Assembly: GCA_910574185.1 (NCBI GenBank)
Contig: CAJSZQ010000015.1
Coordinates: 1-64,000 of the forward strand
Direction of reading: 5' to 3'
Length of the DNA: 64,000 bases
Source of the DNA: Lachnospiraceae bacterium
GTDB taxonomy: Bacteria; Bacillota; Clostridia; Lachnospirales; Lachnospiraceae
Both the position numbers and the translations under genes were made by a program. A model generated the notes under the pieces. It was not told the DNA's origin. It made no database searches and worked only from the letters and a program-made list of their open reading frames with translations. This document shows, in pieces, positions 26,190 through 35,500 of this stretch (within the stretch, counting starts at the first letter, position 1; every line of letters starts with the position of its first letter).

Positions 26190-28251
26190 ATACGCGTTCC
26201 AATTCTTTCTTCTGAACAATCATTTTTTTCCAGTCCTTTTCTGGAACGTAGTCTCTGGATATTCCGTCGTCATTGTACAATACATATTCCACTGACTCTA
26301 CTGACTCTCCTATAAAACCAAGCCATTCCATATTCGTCTCTGCCACGTCCGCTGTCGTTTTCACATCCTTATCCAGAACAGCAAGGGGCAGCACATGATT
26401 TTTCTTAACAAATATCACCAGCTCATTGAGTCCTATTTCCACATAGTGATGACCCTTTCCCAATACTTTACTGGTCCTGTCTTCCAGTGAATGCATCCGC
26501 ACCATCAGCATCTCCTCCGGCAGATATACATAGCGTCCTTTCGCATTCTGCACATAAACCGGCGCAATCATAATGCTGTCGCCAACCATTAGCTGATCCT
26601 CGACCTGATATGCAAAAGCGTCTTCCGGATAGTCAAACGATACTGGTCTGAAATACATCTCATCTGTAAGCGCCGCCTTCATATATTCGCTATAAATATA
26701 AGGCAAAAGGCCATAACGTATCCGAATAATATTCCGAAAATCCTCTATACGCTCAAACTGATAAATTTCCTGTTCCCTGGTTCCCATTGCAGAATGGTTG
26801 CGCATCAGCGGTGTAAAAATGGCAAATTCCAGCCAGCGCATCAGAAGGTCCTCAGTCGTATCATTTGCAAATCCTCCGATGTCCGAACCCGTATATAGGA
26901 TTCCGCACATATTCAGGGAAGGCATCTGCTGCATACTTAACAGAATGTGGCTCCACCAGGATTCATTGTCGCCGGTCCAAATACCGCCATACCGATGCAT
27001 TCCGATGTAGGAAGACCGGGAGAACAACAGCGTTCTCTTATCCGGCGCTATTTTTTCAAAGGCCTCCGCGGCAGCTCTCGTCATGTTAAATCCATAAAGA
27101 TTGTGAACCTTATCATGGCGCTGCTTTTTCCCATTCATATTATGATAAAAGCTCTTATAATCCTCCTGATTATTCGATAATCCTGCTACAATACCCGTCA
27201 TATGAAAATAGGAATCAATATCCAGGTTCTCATCTTTCAGAGAGAGCACCTCATCCATCACCTTCTTAAGATTCTTCTCTGAATAAAAGATAGCCGGCTC
27301 ATTCATATCATTCCAGAAACCGTCAATCCCCTGCTCCATCAGAATCCGGTATTTTCCTCCGAACCAGTCTCTTGCTTCCTGATTCAATACGTCAGGGAAA
27401 TGCACTCTGCCCGGCCACACTGCCGCTACGAAATTCTCTCCATTCTCATCCTTGCAGAAGTAATCATTCTGAACGCCTTCTTCATAGATTGGATAACCCT
27501 TTTCAATCTTCACTCCCGCGTCAATAATCGGCACAAGATGAACGCCCCGTTCTTTCATCTCTCCTGTAAATGCTCCAAATTTCGGAAACTTCTCCTTATC
27601 CACTGTAAAATCCTTATAGTCCTCCATATAATCAATGTCCAGATATACCGCTTCTAAGGGAACACCCTGTCCATGATGTCTGTTCACTACTTCTCTCACA
27701 TCGTCCTCATTCCGATATCCCCACCGGGACTGCTGGTAGCCGAAAGCCCATTTGGGCGGAAGATAACTTTGTCCAATCAATTTGCGGAACTGCTTCACAA
27801 TATCCTTCAGCCCCTCCCCGTCAATTACATAAATCACACAATCACTTCCGGCCTGAATAACAAGCTGATTATACTTCGTCTCTCCCACATCAAAGACCAC
27901 TCTTCCCGGATCATCCACAAAAATACCAAAAGACTGGTCTTTATTCAGGCTCTTTTCCTGATTTCTTCGCCCTAAAACCAGAAAATTATGAGCGGCATAC
28001 AGAGAGCGCCTGTTCTCCGTATGAATCGAATCATCCTCTGCATAGCTAATATAAGTGAAACCACGTTTATTCATCCCACGAACCTGTTCACCCAGCCCGT
28101 ATACTACGTCGTTTTCTTCCATCCGACAGCATAATCTGACGCCGTCAGATTCCGTAAGCTCCATTACAGAAAGAGTCTCCCGGCGCTCTGGAATCTCCAT
28201 CACAACTGCATCCGTATTGATTGGATGTCCATAAACATACTTTTGAATCAT
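26188..28251 (-). CDS. Alpha-glucosidase / alpha-xylosidase, GH31
   Basis: GH31 glycosidase acting from non-reducing ends of alpha-glucosides. The catalytic nucleophile is Asp in DGFWNDMNEPAIF and the acid/base is Asp in WTGDNESWW. FSRSSYIGMHRYGG and ALLMRNHSAMG-like (FTPLMRNHSAMGTREQE) are also typical. The N-terminal beta-sandwich has VYGLGEQVRGMNKRG. No signal peptide is present, so the enzyme is intracellular. The start is ATG 28251 (MIQKYVYGHP) with AGGAGG upstream, 687 aa; the 17 extra codons lack a site. A -10 TATAAT is seen at 28301-28306. Specificity (maltose, isomaltose, xyloside) cannot be fixed from sequence. Confidence 0.9.
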   Translation of the reverse strand: MIQKYVYGHPINTDAVVMEIPERRETLSVMELTESDGVRLCCRMEENDVVYGLGEQVRGMNKRGFTYISYAEDDSIHTENRRSLYAAHNFLVLGRRNQEKSLNKDQSFGIFVDDPGRVVFDVGETKYNQLVIQAGSDCVIYVIDGEGLKDIVKQFRKLIGQSYLPPKWAFGYQQSRWGYRNEDDVREVVNRHHGQGVPLEAVYLDIDYMEDYKDFTVDKEKFPKFGAFTGEMKERGVHLVPIIDAGVKIEKGYPIYEEGVQNDYFCKDENGENFVAAVWPGRVHFPDVLNQEARDWFGGKYRILMEQGIDGFWNDMNEPAIFYSEKNLKKVMDEVLSLKDENLDIDSYFHMTGIVAGLSNNQEDYKSFYHNMNGKKQRHDKVHNLYGFNMTRAAAEAFEKIAPDKRTLLFSRSSYIGMHRYGGIWTGDNESWWSHILLSMQQMPSLNMCGILYTGSDIGGFANDTTEDLLMRWLEFAIFTPLMRNHSAMGTREQEIYQFERIEDFRNIIRIRYGLLPYIYSEYMKAALTDEMYFRPVSFDYPEDAFAYQVEDQLMVGDSIMIAPVYVQNAKGRYVYLPEEMLMVRMHSLEDRTSKVLGKGHHYVEIGLNELVIFVKKNHVLPLAVLDKDVKTTADVAETNMEWLGFIGESVESVEYVLYNDDGISRDYVPEKDWKKMIVQKKELERV

Positions 28252-28462
28252 TTTTGTATCCTCCTGTCTCATTATGAATGAAAGGTTATTTCCTATCCGC
28301 ATTATACAATAGACAGTTGTAAAATACTTGCAGAATATTTCTTAAAAATAGCACAATATCCTCTTTTTAAGTTTATCATGTTTTCAGCTTTTGAGTCCGA
28401 AAAGATTGATTGACTGGTTTATTTGATTGACGGATTATTACCCTAAATCCCCCAATTAAATA

Positions 28463-28487
28463 GACGGCCGCCCTAAAGGCCGCCGTC
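28463..28487 (-). terminator. Terminator at the end of the surface-fibre operon
   Basis: GC-rich stem GACGGCCGCC / GGCCGCCGTC (one mismatch, loop CTAAA) 42 nt below the SipW stop, followed on the minus strand by TATTTAATT. The T-tract is weak but the position is right for the end of the 28.5-43.4 kb unit. Confidence 0.55.
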
Positions 28488-28528
28488 CGTTCATATAATT
28501 CAATTCTTTTTTCAGCAAAATCCGGGGA

Positions 28529-29074
28529 TTATTTCTCCTCCCCGGACTCTTCTCTTTCCCGGGAGCCAACTAAATTTAATATCACTCCCAATGCAACAAT
28601 GCAAACTCCCGCAATTTTCCCATATAAAGAAGTCAGAATCATAAGCACCTTTCCCATATATGGAATCGCAAGCGTCACTCTGCCGATATAATTATCATAG
28701 GATACTGGAGTCGGATCTTCACTGTCATTCGCATCTCCTTTCGTTCGGAATGTACCGGACACCACGTTGTTTTTCACAACCCGATGCGTAATGATACCTC
28801 CATCCTCCAGCGAACTGTAGAAAACAATAATATCTTCTTCTTTCGCTTCTTCCGGGCTTCCTTCCTGAATATATATCAGACTTCCCACCCCCAGCGTCGG
28901 TTCCATACTACCGCTGACTACATGATAAGTCTGATAACCGAAAATTCCCGGCACCACCAGCAATGAACACAACACAATTACGACAATTATCATTATCGTC
29001 CCTGTTATCCTGCACACTGCTTTTACACTTCCGCCTGTTTTTTTATTCCTGTTTCCTCTTTTCTGTTCTTTCAT
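28529..29074 (-). CDS. sipW: SipW-type signal peptidase I
   Basis: Membrane signal peptidase of the ER/archaeal (SipW) type. The catalytic Ser lies in HVVSGSMEPTLGVG. The general base is His, in GIITHRVV, in place of the Lys of bacterial Lep enzymes. TKGDANDSEDP is the typical Asp-bearing box. One membrane segment lies near residues 23-47 and another near 150-172. In Bacillus, SipW processes TasA and TapA. Here it is the last gene of the locus, 6 nt downstream of the MucBP-like gene, and the two SipW-type precursors at 30.9-32.2 kb are its obvious substrates. Confidence 0.92.
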   Translation of the reverse strand: MKEQKRGNRNKKTGGSVKAVCRITGTIMIIVVIVLCSLLVVPGIFGYQTYHVVSGSMEPTLGVGSLIYIQEGSPEEAKEEDIIVFYSSLEDGGIITHRVVKNNVVSGTFRTKGDANDSEDPTPVSYDNYIGRVTLAIPYMGKVLMILTSLYGKIAGVCIVALGVILNLVGSREREESGEEK

Positions 29075-29080
29075 AAATTT

Positions 29081-30109
29081 CTACTCGTCATCACCGATAT
29101 CGCTAAATTCGCTGATATCGCTGACATCCTCAAGCAGTTCCGGCAAATCTTCGACCCGAACTGACGCCACTCGCCGCTTTTTAAGATAAATTGCAGCTAA
29201 AATTAACGCCGCCGCTGCCGCCGCCCCAATTCCTACGTATACAGGCAGATATCCCATTCTGGTTCCAGGACGTTCGTCATCCAATTTCTGATTCGCTAAC
29301 GGCGTCTGTTCATCATCCAAATCTACCAAATCCTGGGGAGTCTGTTCATCCTCTACCGGTACTACTTCCTGGGCTCCTTCCTCCGCTGTCTCTCCCCCTT
29401 CTTCTGTTCCAGTCTCGCCCCCTTCTTCTGCAGGCGCGGCGCCCTCTTGTGCCGCCGCTCCGCCGCCGCCCGGCGTAGCCGTCTCAGTTCCGGTTCCTTC
29501 CGGAGCCGGTGCGGTTACCGGCGTGTATTCAAAATTAAATACATTCTCTTCAGTATTTGTAGACAGAGTCTTTACAAGGTTATACGCCTGAGGCTGGTAT
29601 CCGTCCACATATCGTGCAGACACATACTGACGCTCTCCCGGATTACCGTAGTAGGTATCGCTTTCCAACAGAGCATTCCCCCGCGCGTCCACATAGTTGA
29701 CAGTATAGGCAACCATATCCCCCTTAATGCCATAGGCAACAACATAGTCCCTGTCGCCTTCCACATCAAAGGCAGAAGCCACGTTTTCCGCTTCCGAATT
29801 ATCTCTCCCGGCCTTTCTTAAGCCTTTTACATAATATCTTTCATCTTCCGCAGACGCCATATCCTGAACTGTGATGTATACCTTCTCATCATATTTCAAT
29901 CCGCTAATCTCAACCTGATTTCCGTTACAGGTCATGGACGCGCCTTCAGGTATCGTGATTCCCTTCTCTGAAACCACTCCCTGATTGCCGGCATACACTC
30001 TTACCGTATAGGTATATTCATCTCCCGCGGCAAATACAGTCTGCCCCAGCGCTGCAATCATCACTGACAAAATCAGAAGACAGCTTCGTATACTTTTTAC
30101 ATACTTCAT
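29081..30109 (-). CDS. Secreted membrane-anchored protein with MucBP-like domain, 342 aa
   Basis: Surface protein with a Sec signal (LILSVMIAALGQTVFA then AGDEY), an N-terminal beta-rich region (about 30-125), and a MucBP-like repeat (about 130-195, VNYVDARGNALLESDTYYG). A Pro/Ala/Gly/Glu-rich linker follows (about 200-275), then a membrane helix (about 283-307) and an acidic cytoplasmic tail. There is no LPXTG motif, so it is held by its helix rather than by sortase. It may be a basal or anchoring part of the fibre. It lies 1 nt below the 254-aa protein gene and 6 nt above sipW. Confidence 0.78.
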   Translation of the reverse strand: MKYVKSIRSCLLILSVMIAALGQTVFAAGDEYTYTVRVYAGNQGVVSEKGITIPEGASMTCNGNQVEISGLKYDEKVYITVQDMASAEDERYYVKGLRKAGRDNSEAENVASAFDVEGDRDYVVAYGIKGDMVAYTVNYVDARGNALLESDTYYGNPGERQYVSARYVDGYQPQAYNLVKTLSTNTEENVFNFEYTPVTAPAPEGTGTETATPGGGGAAAQEGAAPAEEGGETGTEEGGETAEEGAQEVVPVEDEQTPQDLVDLDDEQTPLANQKLDDERPGTRMGYLPVYVGIGAAAAAALILAAIYLKKRRVASVRVEDLPELLEDVSDISEFSDIGDDE

Positions 30110-30110
30110 C

Positions 30111-30875
30111 TTACCGCTCCCTCCTTCTTGCCGTTTTTCGCTGACCAGACCTCACTTCTGTTACCGTCGCTTCTTCTCTCTCTCCGCGCAGCCTCATAAC
30201 AGCTATCACAAGCAGAGTCATTCCTGCTACAAGTGACAATATCACGTACAGCAGAATCTTTGACTGGTCTCCGGTTCTGACCGGCCTGCGGCCTCCATCG
30301 CCTGACTCCGCTACCTCCGTTGCAAAATCCATCTGCAGTTTCGCAAGCGTATTCTGATAATCGTTGCCCTGAGTCTCGCCATCCAGTCTCACTTTCAGTT
30401 TAACAATTCCAGAACCTCCATTTCCCAGTCTGTCCAGATAAAAATATTCATCCAGTGTCTCTGTGGCTCCATGAAGTCCTACGCCGTTATACCTTCCTTC
30501 GCCTCCGAAATATTCACTGGAGTAAAGCGTGGTAGTCTCTCCTGCAGAATCTGAATAGGTCAGCAGATAGTCGTAGGCGCCTCCCTCTGCATTTCCAGCG
30601 TCCTCTAAGGACTCCAACACCTGATTGCGCATATACCAATCCGTCTTTCCATTGAAATTACTCTTAAGGGTAATCGTTAACTCTACCGAATCCCCCGGCT
30701 GCATATTATAGATTTCATCGTCCATATTTGCAGCGGAAAAATTACTGTTCATATTCTTACCGTCAAAACTAACCTGCCATCCGCTTGCTCCCTGTCTGTC
30801 TTCTGCAAATACTGTTACAGAGAACGCGAGAACCAGAAGCATGGAAATCACCAATGTCAGTATTCTTTTCCTCAT
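30111..30875 (-). CDS. Secreted membrane-anchored protein, 254 aa, fibre locus
   Basis: Not a named family. It has a Sec signal (MRKRILTLVISMLLVLAFSV, then TVFAEDRQ), an extracellular beta-rich domain of ~180 residues (WQVSFDGKNMNSNF, PGDSVELTITLKS) and a C-terminal helix (about 210-232) with an Arg/Lys-rich tail. PVRTGDQ just before the helix resembles a degenerate cell-wall sorting signal, but the Leu of LPXTG is missing. The start is ATG 30875 with AAGGGGG upstream. The 5' end of its longest frame overlaps the upstream gene, but with this start the two are separated by 14 nt. It is probably a structural or anchoring subunit. Confidence 0.7.
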   Translation of the reverse strand: MRKRILTLVISMLLVLAFSVTVFAEDRQGASGWQVSFDGKNMNSNFSAANMDDEIYNMQPGDSVELTITLKSNFNGKTDWYMRNQVLESLEDAGNAEGGAYDYLLTYSDSAGETTTLYSSEYFGGEGRYNGVGLHGATETLDEYFYLDRLGNGGSGIVKLKVRLDGETQGNDYQNTLAKLQMDFATEVAESGDGGRRPVRTGDQSKILLYVILSLVAGMTLLVIAVMRLRGEREEATVTEVRSGQRKTARRRER

Positions 30876-30889
30876 TCTCTCATTCCCCC

Positions 30890-31648
30890 TTACAGAATCC
30901 CAAGCTCTGTTGCATCCACGCCCCATGCGCTCTTAATCGCATCCTGCGCATTGTGTGTCTGCACTGCGTCTACTTCTACATCCACATGGAACTCTACGCC
31001 ATCATATTTATAAATCATTGTAATAACATGAGTCTCTTTATCTTCATGAATTTCTACCGACCTGGCAAGATCTCCGTCAATTCGGATAGTATCTGCAAAC
31101 AGCTCGGTTTTCGCTCCCGCAGGGAGTATACCCTTATAATACAGCTCGGTACGCTCTGCAGAATTTGTCTGTCCCTTTATCCATTTTTCCGTATGAATCA
31201 GATTCAGATGAATCAAATCCGGAGACAGGGACGTCTCCTTCTTTCCATTCTTATCCATCCAGTATTTGTAAATCCTGACCCGGACATACTCGTCAATATT
31301 TCCACTGTTATGCACTGCAAGCTCTTCCTTATACGTCTTGTTCAGAACAAGCTCTTCACCCTCAGGTATCATCTCCTGAAGCAGCGCCCCGCTTACCGCG
31401 TCTTTTCCCGCGTTGGTCTCTTCCTCCCAATCGTCCTTATTATAATCTCTGCGGCTGACCGGTTTGTCATTCTCCAGAAGGGTTACGCCAATCTGGGAAA
31501 CGGTAATCTCCGCCGTATAATTTTCACTGTAATAAGTCAGCGCCGCTCTGGTACTTCCCACTGCGCTTCCAAGAAGCATCAGTATCGCCAGCGCCAGAAG
31601 CATATAAGTCACGCGTCTGTTTCGGGAGGCTTTTCTTCTCTTCTTCAT
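30890..31648 (-). CDS. SipW-dependent-type (TasA/CalY-like) secreted protein, 252 aa
   Basis: The precursor has a basic N-terminus (KKRRKASRNRR), a hydrophobic core (LLALAILMLLGSAVG) and the SipW-type cleavage context STRAALTYYSENYTAEI, which resembles the xTxAYFT pattern of TasA/camelysin precursors. The mature part is beta-rich, with VHNSGNIDEYVRVRIYKYW, the TasA-like segment that describes non-overhanging beta strands. No anchor is present. It should be secreted and may polymerise. Its start overlaps the stop of the upstream 187-aa protein gene by 1 nt. sipW is three genes downstream. Confidence 0.82.
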   Translation of the reverse strand: MKKRRKASRNRRVTYMLLALAILMLLGSAVGSTRAALTYYSENYTAEITVSQIGVTLLENDKPVSRRDYNKDDWEEETNAGKDAVSGALLQEMIPEGEELVLNKTYKEELAVHNSGNIDEYVRVRIYKYWMDKNGKKETSLSPDLIHLNLIHTEKWIKGQTNSAERTELYYKGILPAGAKTELFADTIRIDGDLARSVEIHEDKETHVITMIYKYDGVEFHVDVEVDAVQTHNAQDAIKSAWGVDATELGIL

Positions 31649-32211
31649 CAGTTATCTGCCTCCTCTCCCTCATAAACCGTATAAAAGGTACCCCATTCGG
31701 CGTACGGATTTCCTTCCGCGTCATATAGAACCGGAGTACACTCCTGCACGACAACTACATTGAATTTGTCTTTGATATATTCTGTCGCGGTATCCGAATC
31801 CACCCCTAGTTTAACTAATCCGGTCGTATCAATAAATGCATCTAACTGTGCCGTCTGTTCGCCTACAGGAAGTATCGGTCTGTAATACCAGTAACCGTCT
31901 CCTCCGTCATACCAGTCGCCGTTACCTTCTACATCCGTCATAATAACGGAAATCTCTGCGCCGTAAAATACTTTTACCCTGACAAAGCAATCCCCTTTTT
32001 CTGAGGTATTTCTCAAAACGATATGCTTCGTCATTTCGCTTACATCCTCGTTAAGTTCTGTTCTTGCCTCCAGATTCACCACATGACTGCCCCCGGCAGA
32101 CACATAGGTTGTAAAATACGCCATCGTACTCTCAACCGTCAGCGCCGCCAGCATTCCGAGAGCTGCAGCCGACATTAAGAACGTCTTCTTATATCTCTGT
32201 ATTTTCTTCAT
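31648..32211 (-). CDS. SipW-dependent-type secreted protein, 187 aa
   Basis: Small secreted protein with a basic N-terminus (MKKIQRYKK), a hydrophobic segment and the clear SipW-type site VESTMAYFTTYVSAGG, followed by HVVNLEARTEL. The mature domain contains KHIVLRNTSEKGDCFVRVKV, again the TasA/CalY pattern. It is the closest of the pair to a classic fibre subunit in size. The start is ATG 32211 with GGAGCT at about 9 nt; the GTG three codons earlier is less good. It lies 18 nt below the CnaB-like protein gene and overlaps the next gene by 1 nt. Confidence 0.82.
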   Translation of the reverse strand: MKKIQRYKKTFLMSAAALGMLAALTVESTMAYFTTYVSAGGSHVVNLEARTELNEDVSEMTKHIVLRNTSEKGDCFVRVKVFYGAEISVIMTDVEGNGDWYDGGDGYWYYRPILPVGEQTAQLDAFIDTTGLVKLGVDSDTATEYIKDKFNVVVVQECTPVLYDAEGNPYAEWGTFYTVYEGEEADN

Positions 32212-32229
32212 ACTTATCACAGCTCCTTT

Positions 32230-33327
32230 CTAATCTTCAAGCCCCGGCGTCTGCGGACTGGAACTCCATATCCATCCGTCGTCACTATTTGTAAATTCGT
32301 TGGTCACACCGTATCCGCTGCGATTGCCGCCGTCATACCTGTTTCTGAATGATACCTCCGCCGTCTGTATTACTTCGCCGTTCACTGTTTCACCCTCTGC
32401 CTCTTCAATCGCCGCGTCGGACCATATCTTAATTTCCTTCCATACGTCGCCCACAATCTCATAGCTGGCGCCCGGGTAAACCTCTTCTACTCTTACGGTA
32501 ATTCCGGCAGGAATCTTATCCAGAACAATCGTCTCCGTCGCAAGACTTTCATGAGTGGTACTGACTACCTCGCTGTATACCAGTCTGCCGTCTGCATCAT
32601 TTCCCTCTATCTGAAATACAAATGTAGTCCTTCCCAGCGTTTCATTAAAATTATCCAGAATCTTATTAATTCTGAGACTTCCAAACTGCGGCTCCGCCTC
32701 CGGTTTCAGGCCAATCTCTGTATCATAATCCCAGTCGTCGCTGCTTCCTGTATTCTGTACAGGATTTCCGTCCGCATCGTACTGTATGGTATATGCACTG
32801 GACGGAAGCGCCGTCAGATACGGCGTAAACGCGTATCGCACCGTATAATCCGGATTGTAAGACTCCTCTGGCGCCACCAGATACAAGCCCGGAGTAAGAT
32901 TTGTGAATCTCGCCGTTCCCGCCGCGGTAACCTGCCGCACCGGCTCCGCCGCTTTTAGATTCTCTTCCTTTGCAGCGTCCGCCGCCATTTTCTGCCAGTC
33001 GTCTGCAGTTGTTGTACTGCTGATACCGCTCAAATCCACAGAGGTAAAGGGGCTTACCGGCGTAAACTTCTGACCTGTCACATCAACATCAGCCACCCGA
33101 TACAAATTCACCGGAATATTCATTGCATGAAAGTCCTTTAAGTATTCCTCGTTTCCCTGAACATCTCCATTTTTCCCAATTGCCACTGATACCTCAATAC
33201 TGCAGTCCTTTTTGTCCAGCTCAATTCCCTTCGCCGCATATGTCTGTTCCATAGACAAACCAGTCAGCGTCATCAAAGCTGTCAGTACCAGTGCACACCC
33301 GGTTTTTCCTTTTCTGCTTATCTTCAA
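32230..33327 (-). CDS. Secreted CnaB-like pilin-type protein without LPXTG, 365 aa
   Basis: Secreted protein with a Sec signal (ALVLTALMTLTGLSMEQTYA). An N-terminal pilin D1-like region (about 30-175, with TARFTNLTPGLYLVAPEE) is followed by a second beta domain (about 215-310) with LRINKILDNF, FVFQIEGND and IPAGITVRVEEVY, typical of CnaB/DUF7601-like folds that can form Lys-Asn isopeptide bonds. It ends SSPQTPGLED and has neither a sorting signal nor a membrane anchor. In a sortase pilus an unanchored pilin would need another way to join the fibre. It overlaps the sortase gene upstream by 4 nt. Confidence 0.8.
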   Translation of the reverse strand: MKISRKGKTGCALVLTALMTLTGLSMEQTYAAKGIELDKKDCSIEVSVAIGKNGDVQGNEEYLKDFHAMNIPVNLYRVADVDVTGQKFTPVSPFTSVDLSGISSTTTADDWQKMAADAAKEENLKAAEPVRQVTAAGTARFTNLTPGLYLVAPEESYNPDYTVRYAFTPYLTALPSSAYTIQYDADGNPVQNTGSSDDWDYDTEIGLKPEAEPQFGSLRINKILDNFNETLGRTTFVFQIEGNDADGRLVYSEVVSTTHESLATETIVLDKIPAGITVRVEEVYPGASYEIVGDVWKEIKIWSDAAIEEAEGETVNGEVIQTAEVSFRNRYDGGNRSGYGVTNEFTNSDDGWIWSSSPQTPGLED

Positions 33328-34319
33328 CTTTTTCCCTCCTCACGATTCTTATGTCCTGATTTTCGGTTTCTGCTCTGCCTCTTCTCTTCCGTCTCAGGCT
33401 GTCGGTCGTTTCCTGATTCTTCTACCGTCGTCTTATCCGGCTTATTTGCCGCTCCCGGCTGCCCGCTCTTTTTCTTTTTCATAACGTGGCGCATTGTAAG
33501 AATAATCAGCGCTGTTATGCCAAGTCCAAGAAGCAGATACAACATATAATAATTCTGAATCGCCTGTACCATAGAGTCCACTGGCGTAGATTCCAGTTCT
33601 CCGTCATAGGGAACTCTGTGTCCCCTTACCAACAGACGATGACTGTTCACTCCATAAGGCGTACAGGTAAATAATGTCACATAGTCCTGACCTTCCTCTA
33701 TCTTCAACGCATCCTCCAGCGCATCATAGTCATCCTTCTCCACCATAGGAAGAATCCTATCCACTTCGTAGGCAAAATCCTCATTCAGAATATGCACATA
33801 GAAACGGTCCTTCTCCATAAGCTGGTCTATATCCGTAAACAGTTTCGCACTTGGCAGACCCCTGTGAGCAGATAAAACACTATGGTTGCTCTCGCCGCCG
33901 ATGGGAAGCTTCGTCCCGTTCAGATGGCCAACTCCCGTCTGGAGCACATCCTCGTCTGTTCCATGGTAAATGGACAGCCGGACATGTATCTTTGGTATCG
34001 TAACATATCCCATAATGCCGTCCCCCGCCGCATTCAGCACTCCCCAATATTCCGTATTCTCCAATGAATCTGATTCCTCAAGACCAAACACATCACTGCG
34101 TATACTGTTCTTTTCAAACGTCTGGTTATAGCTCCGGGCTGCCGCCCATGCCTCTTCAAAATCCTCCTCTGTCATCTCCCTGACTGCCGAATCATAATTG
34201 GAAATGAGCTGTGACTGTCGGTAAGTATTCCACTGATTTGATATCGTTGGATACGCCAATATTCCAAATCCCACAAGAAACAGCAGCCCGAATAGAAATG
34301 TGGACAATTTTCGCTTCAT
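33324..34319 (-). CDS. srtC: Class C (pilus-polymerising) sortase, 331 aa
   Basis: Membrane transpeptidase that joins pilins at LPXTG motifs. It has an N-terminal membrane helix (LSTFLFGLLFLVGFGILAY), a catalytic core with His in SVLSAHRGLP and the active-site Cys in TLFTCTPYGVNSHR, with Arg in RLLVRGHRV. A C-terminal membrane helix (YYMLYLLLGLGITALIIL) and basic tail complete the class C layout. The lid region reads SDVFGLEES, so the usual DPF/DPW lid has Val instead of Pro. The start is ATG 34319 with AGGAGG. It lies 7 nt below the second sortase gene. Confidence 0.92.
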   Translation of the reverse strand: MKRKLSTFLFGLLFLVGFGILAYPTISNQWNTYRQSQLISNYDSAVREMTEEDFEEAWAAARSYNQTFEKNSIRSDVFGLEESDSLENTEYWGVLNAAGDGIMGYVTIPKIHVRLSIYHGTDEDVLQTGVGHLNGTKLPIGGESNHSVLSAHRGLPSAKLFTDIDQLMEKDRFYVHILNEDFAYEVDRILPMVEKDDYDALEDALKIEEGQDYVTLFTCTPYGVNSHRLLVRGHRVPYDGELESTPVDSMVQAIQNYYMLYLLLGLGITALIILTMRHVMKKKKSGQPGAANKPDKTTVEESGNDRQPETEEKRQSRNRKSGHKNREEGKS

Positions 34320-34326
34320 ATCTGCA

Positions 34327-35361
34327 TTATTCCTCCTGCTTTTCTCCGGTATCTGCAGCCGTTTCATTTCCAGATTCTTCTGCTCCCATCATCTCTTCTG
34401 ATGCATGGAGCCCTTCTGTTTCTGACAGCTCTTTTTCCGATTCCTTAAACTCTTCTATTCCGGCTCCAGTCCCGATTATTCCGTCAATTCCTTCCGCTGT
34501 TGTCATTGTCCCAGACCTTCTTAATTTCTTCTCCCTTATATATAGGAAGAAACTGAATATTCCGGTTACCAAAAGCCCTGCCACAATCCAGAGTATGTAA
34601 TTGGTATGCAGGCTCATATTACCGAGCGGTATTTCTTCGTCTTCAAGAGCCTGCGGGTCATACGGTACTCTGTGCCCTCTTACCAGAAGACGATGGCTGT
34701 TCACTCCATAAGGCGTACAGGTAACCAGCGTTACCAGATCCATCCCGTCCTCCACTGACAGCGCGTCTGTCTCTTTCGGCTCAATCGTCGATATCTGATC
34801 CACTTCATAGCAAAGCGTATCATCCAGTACATGAAGCAGGAAATGGTCGCCTTTCTTCATTTTATCCAAATCTGTAAATAATGCGGCGCTTGGCAAACCT
34901 CTGTGAGCGGTAATTACCGCGTGGGTATTCTCCCCGCCTACCGGAAGGGAACTTCCCTCTAAGTGTCCCGCCGCCTTCTCCAAAACCTCTTCATCCGTAC
35001 CATGGAAAATAGGAAGCGTAATCTTAATCTTAGGAATCTCTACCGTTCCCATGATACCGTCTCCAGCTATATTAAGGCTCGACATATATATGTCGTCCTC
35101 ACCGGAAGCCTCCGCTACTGCAAACGCATCCGGAAGGATGCTGGGAAGCAGCGCCTGATTATAGTTCTCTGCTTTCTGCCACTCTGCGTTATAATCCAGT
35201 TCGCCCGCCGCTTCCTTCTCGGCAATTACCTGCTCATAATTAGATACAAGCTGTTTTTGTCTGTAATTATTCCACTGATTGGCTGCAAAAGGATACAGCA
35301 GTAAGGACAACCCGGCTAAAAATAAAATCACTATGAAAATTTTACTTGCATGTTTTTTCAT
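34327..35361 (-). CDS. srtC: Class C (pilus-polymerising) sortase, 344 aa
   Basis: Paralogue of the downstream sortase, sharing NQWNNYRQ, AHRGLPSA and CTPYGVNSHRLLVRGHRVPYD. The catalytic Cys is in TLVTCTPYGV and the His in VITAHRGLP. A membrane helix is at each end, and an acidic C-terminal tail (Glu/Ser/Thr-rich, about 65 residues) follows the second. The lid region is LPDAFAVAE, with Ala in place of the lid Pro. The start is ATG 35361 with AAGGAGAG; the long upstream extension of the open frame (57 codons) has no site. Two sortases may divide polymerisation between the two LPSTG proteins. Confidence 0.92.
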   Translation of the reverse strand: MKKHASKIFIVILFLAGLSLLLYPFAANQWNNYRQKQLVSNYEQVIAEKEAAGELDYNAEWQKAENYNQALLPSILPDAFAVAEASGEDDIYMSSLNIAGDGIMGTVEIPKIKITLPIFHGTDEEVLEKAAGHLEGSSLPVGGENTHAVITAHRGLPSAALFTDLDKMKKGDHFLLHVLDDTLCYEVDQISTIEPKETDALSVEDGMDLVTLVTCTPYGVNSHRLLVRGHRVPYDPQALEDEEIPLGNMSLHTNYILWIVAGLLVTGIFSFFLYIREKKLRRSGTMTTAEGIDGIIGTGAGIEEFKESEKELSETEGLHASEEMMGAEESGNETAADTGEKQEE

Positions 35362-35472
35362 CCGAACTCTCCTTGCTGTTGTAACTGTATTACTGTAGAT
35401 ATGAGCTGCACCCAGAGCTGCATGCCCTCCGAGTCGTTCATATATGCCATGATTTTGGTTTTCGTCTTTGCT

Positions 35473-35500
35473 GCTCCGGGACAGAATACTGCCCCGGAGC
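35473..35500. other. Stem-loop between the major pilin and sortase genes
   Basis: GCTCCGGG (35473-35480) pairs with CCCGGAGC (35493-35500), loop of about 12 nt. The T-run (35501-35506) is on the plus side, so for the minus-strand operon this is an A-tract then a stem, not a normal terminator. It may be an RNA stability or processing site that lowers sortase relative to pilin expression. A small ATTCAGC/GCTGAAT stem lies at about 35533-35550. Confidence 0.5.

Noticed and set aside
30231..30270. LPXTG-type sorting signal in the 254-aa fibre-locus protein
   Set aside because: PVRTGDQ before the C-terminal helix is only similar; the Leu and the LP pair are missing, so sortase anchoring is not claimed.
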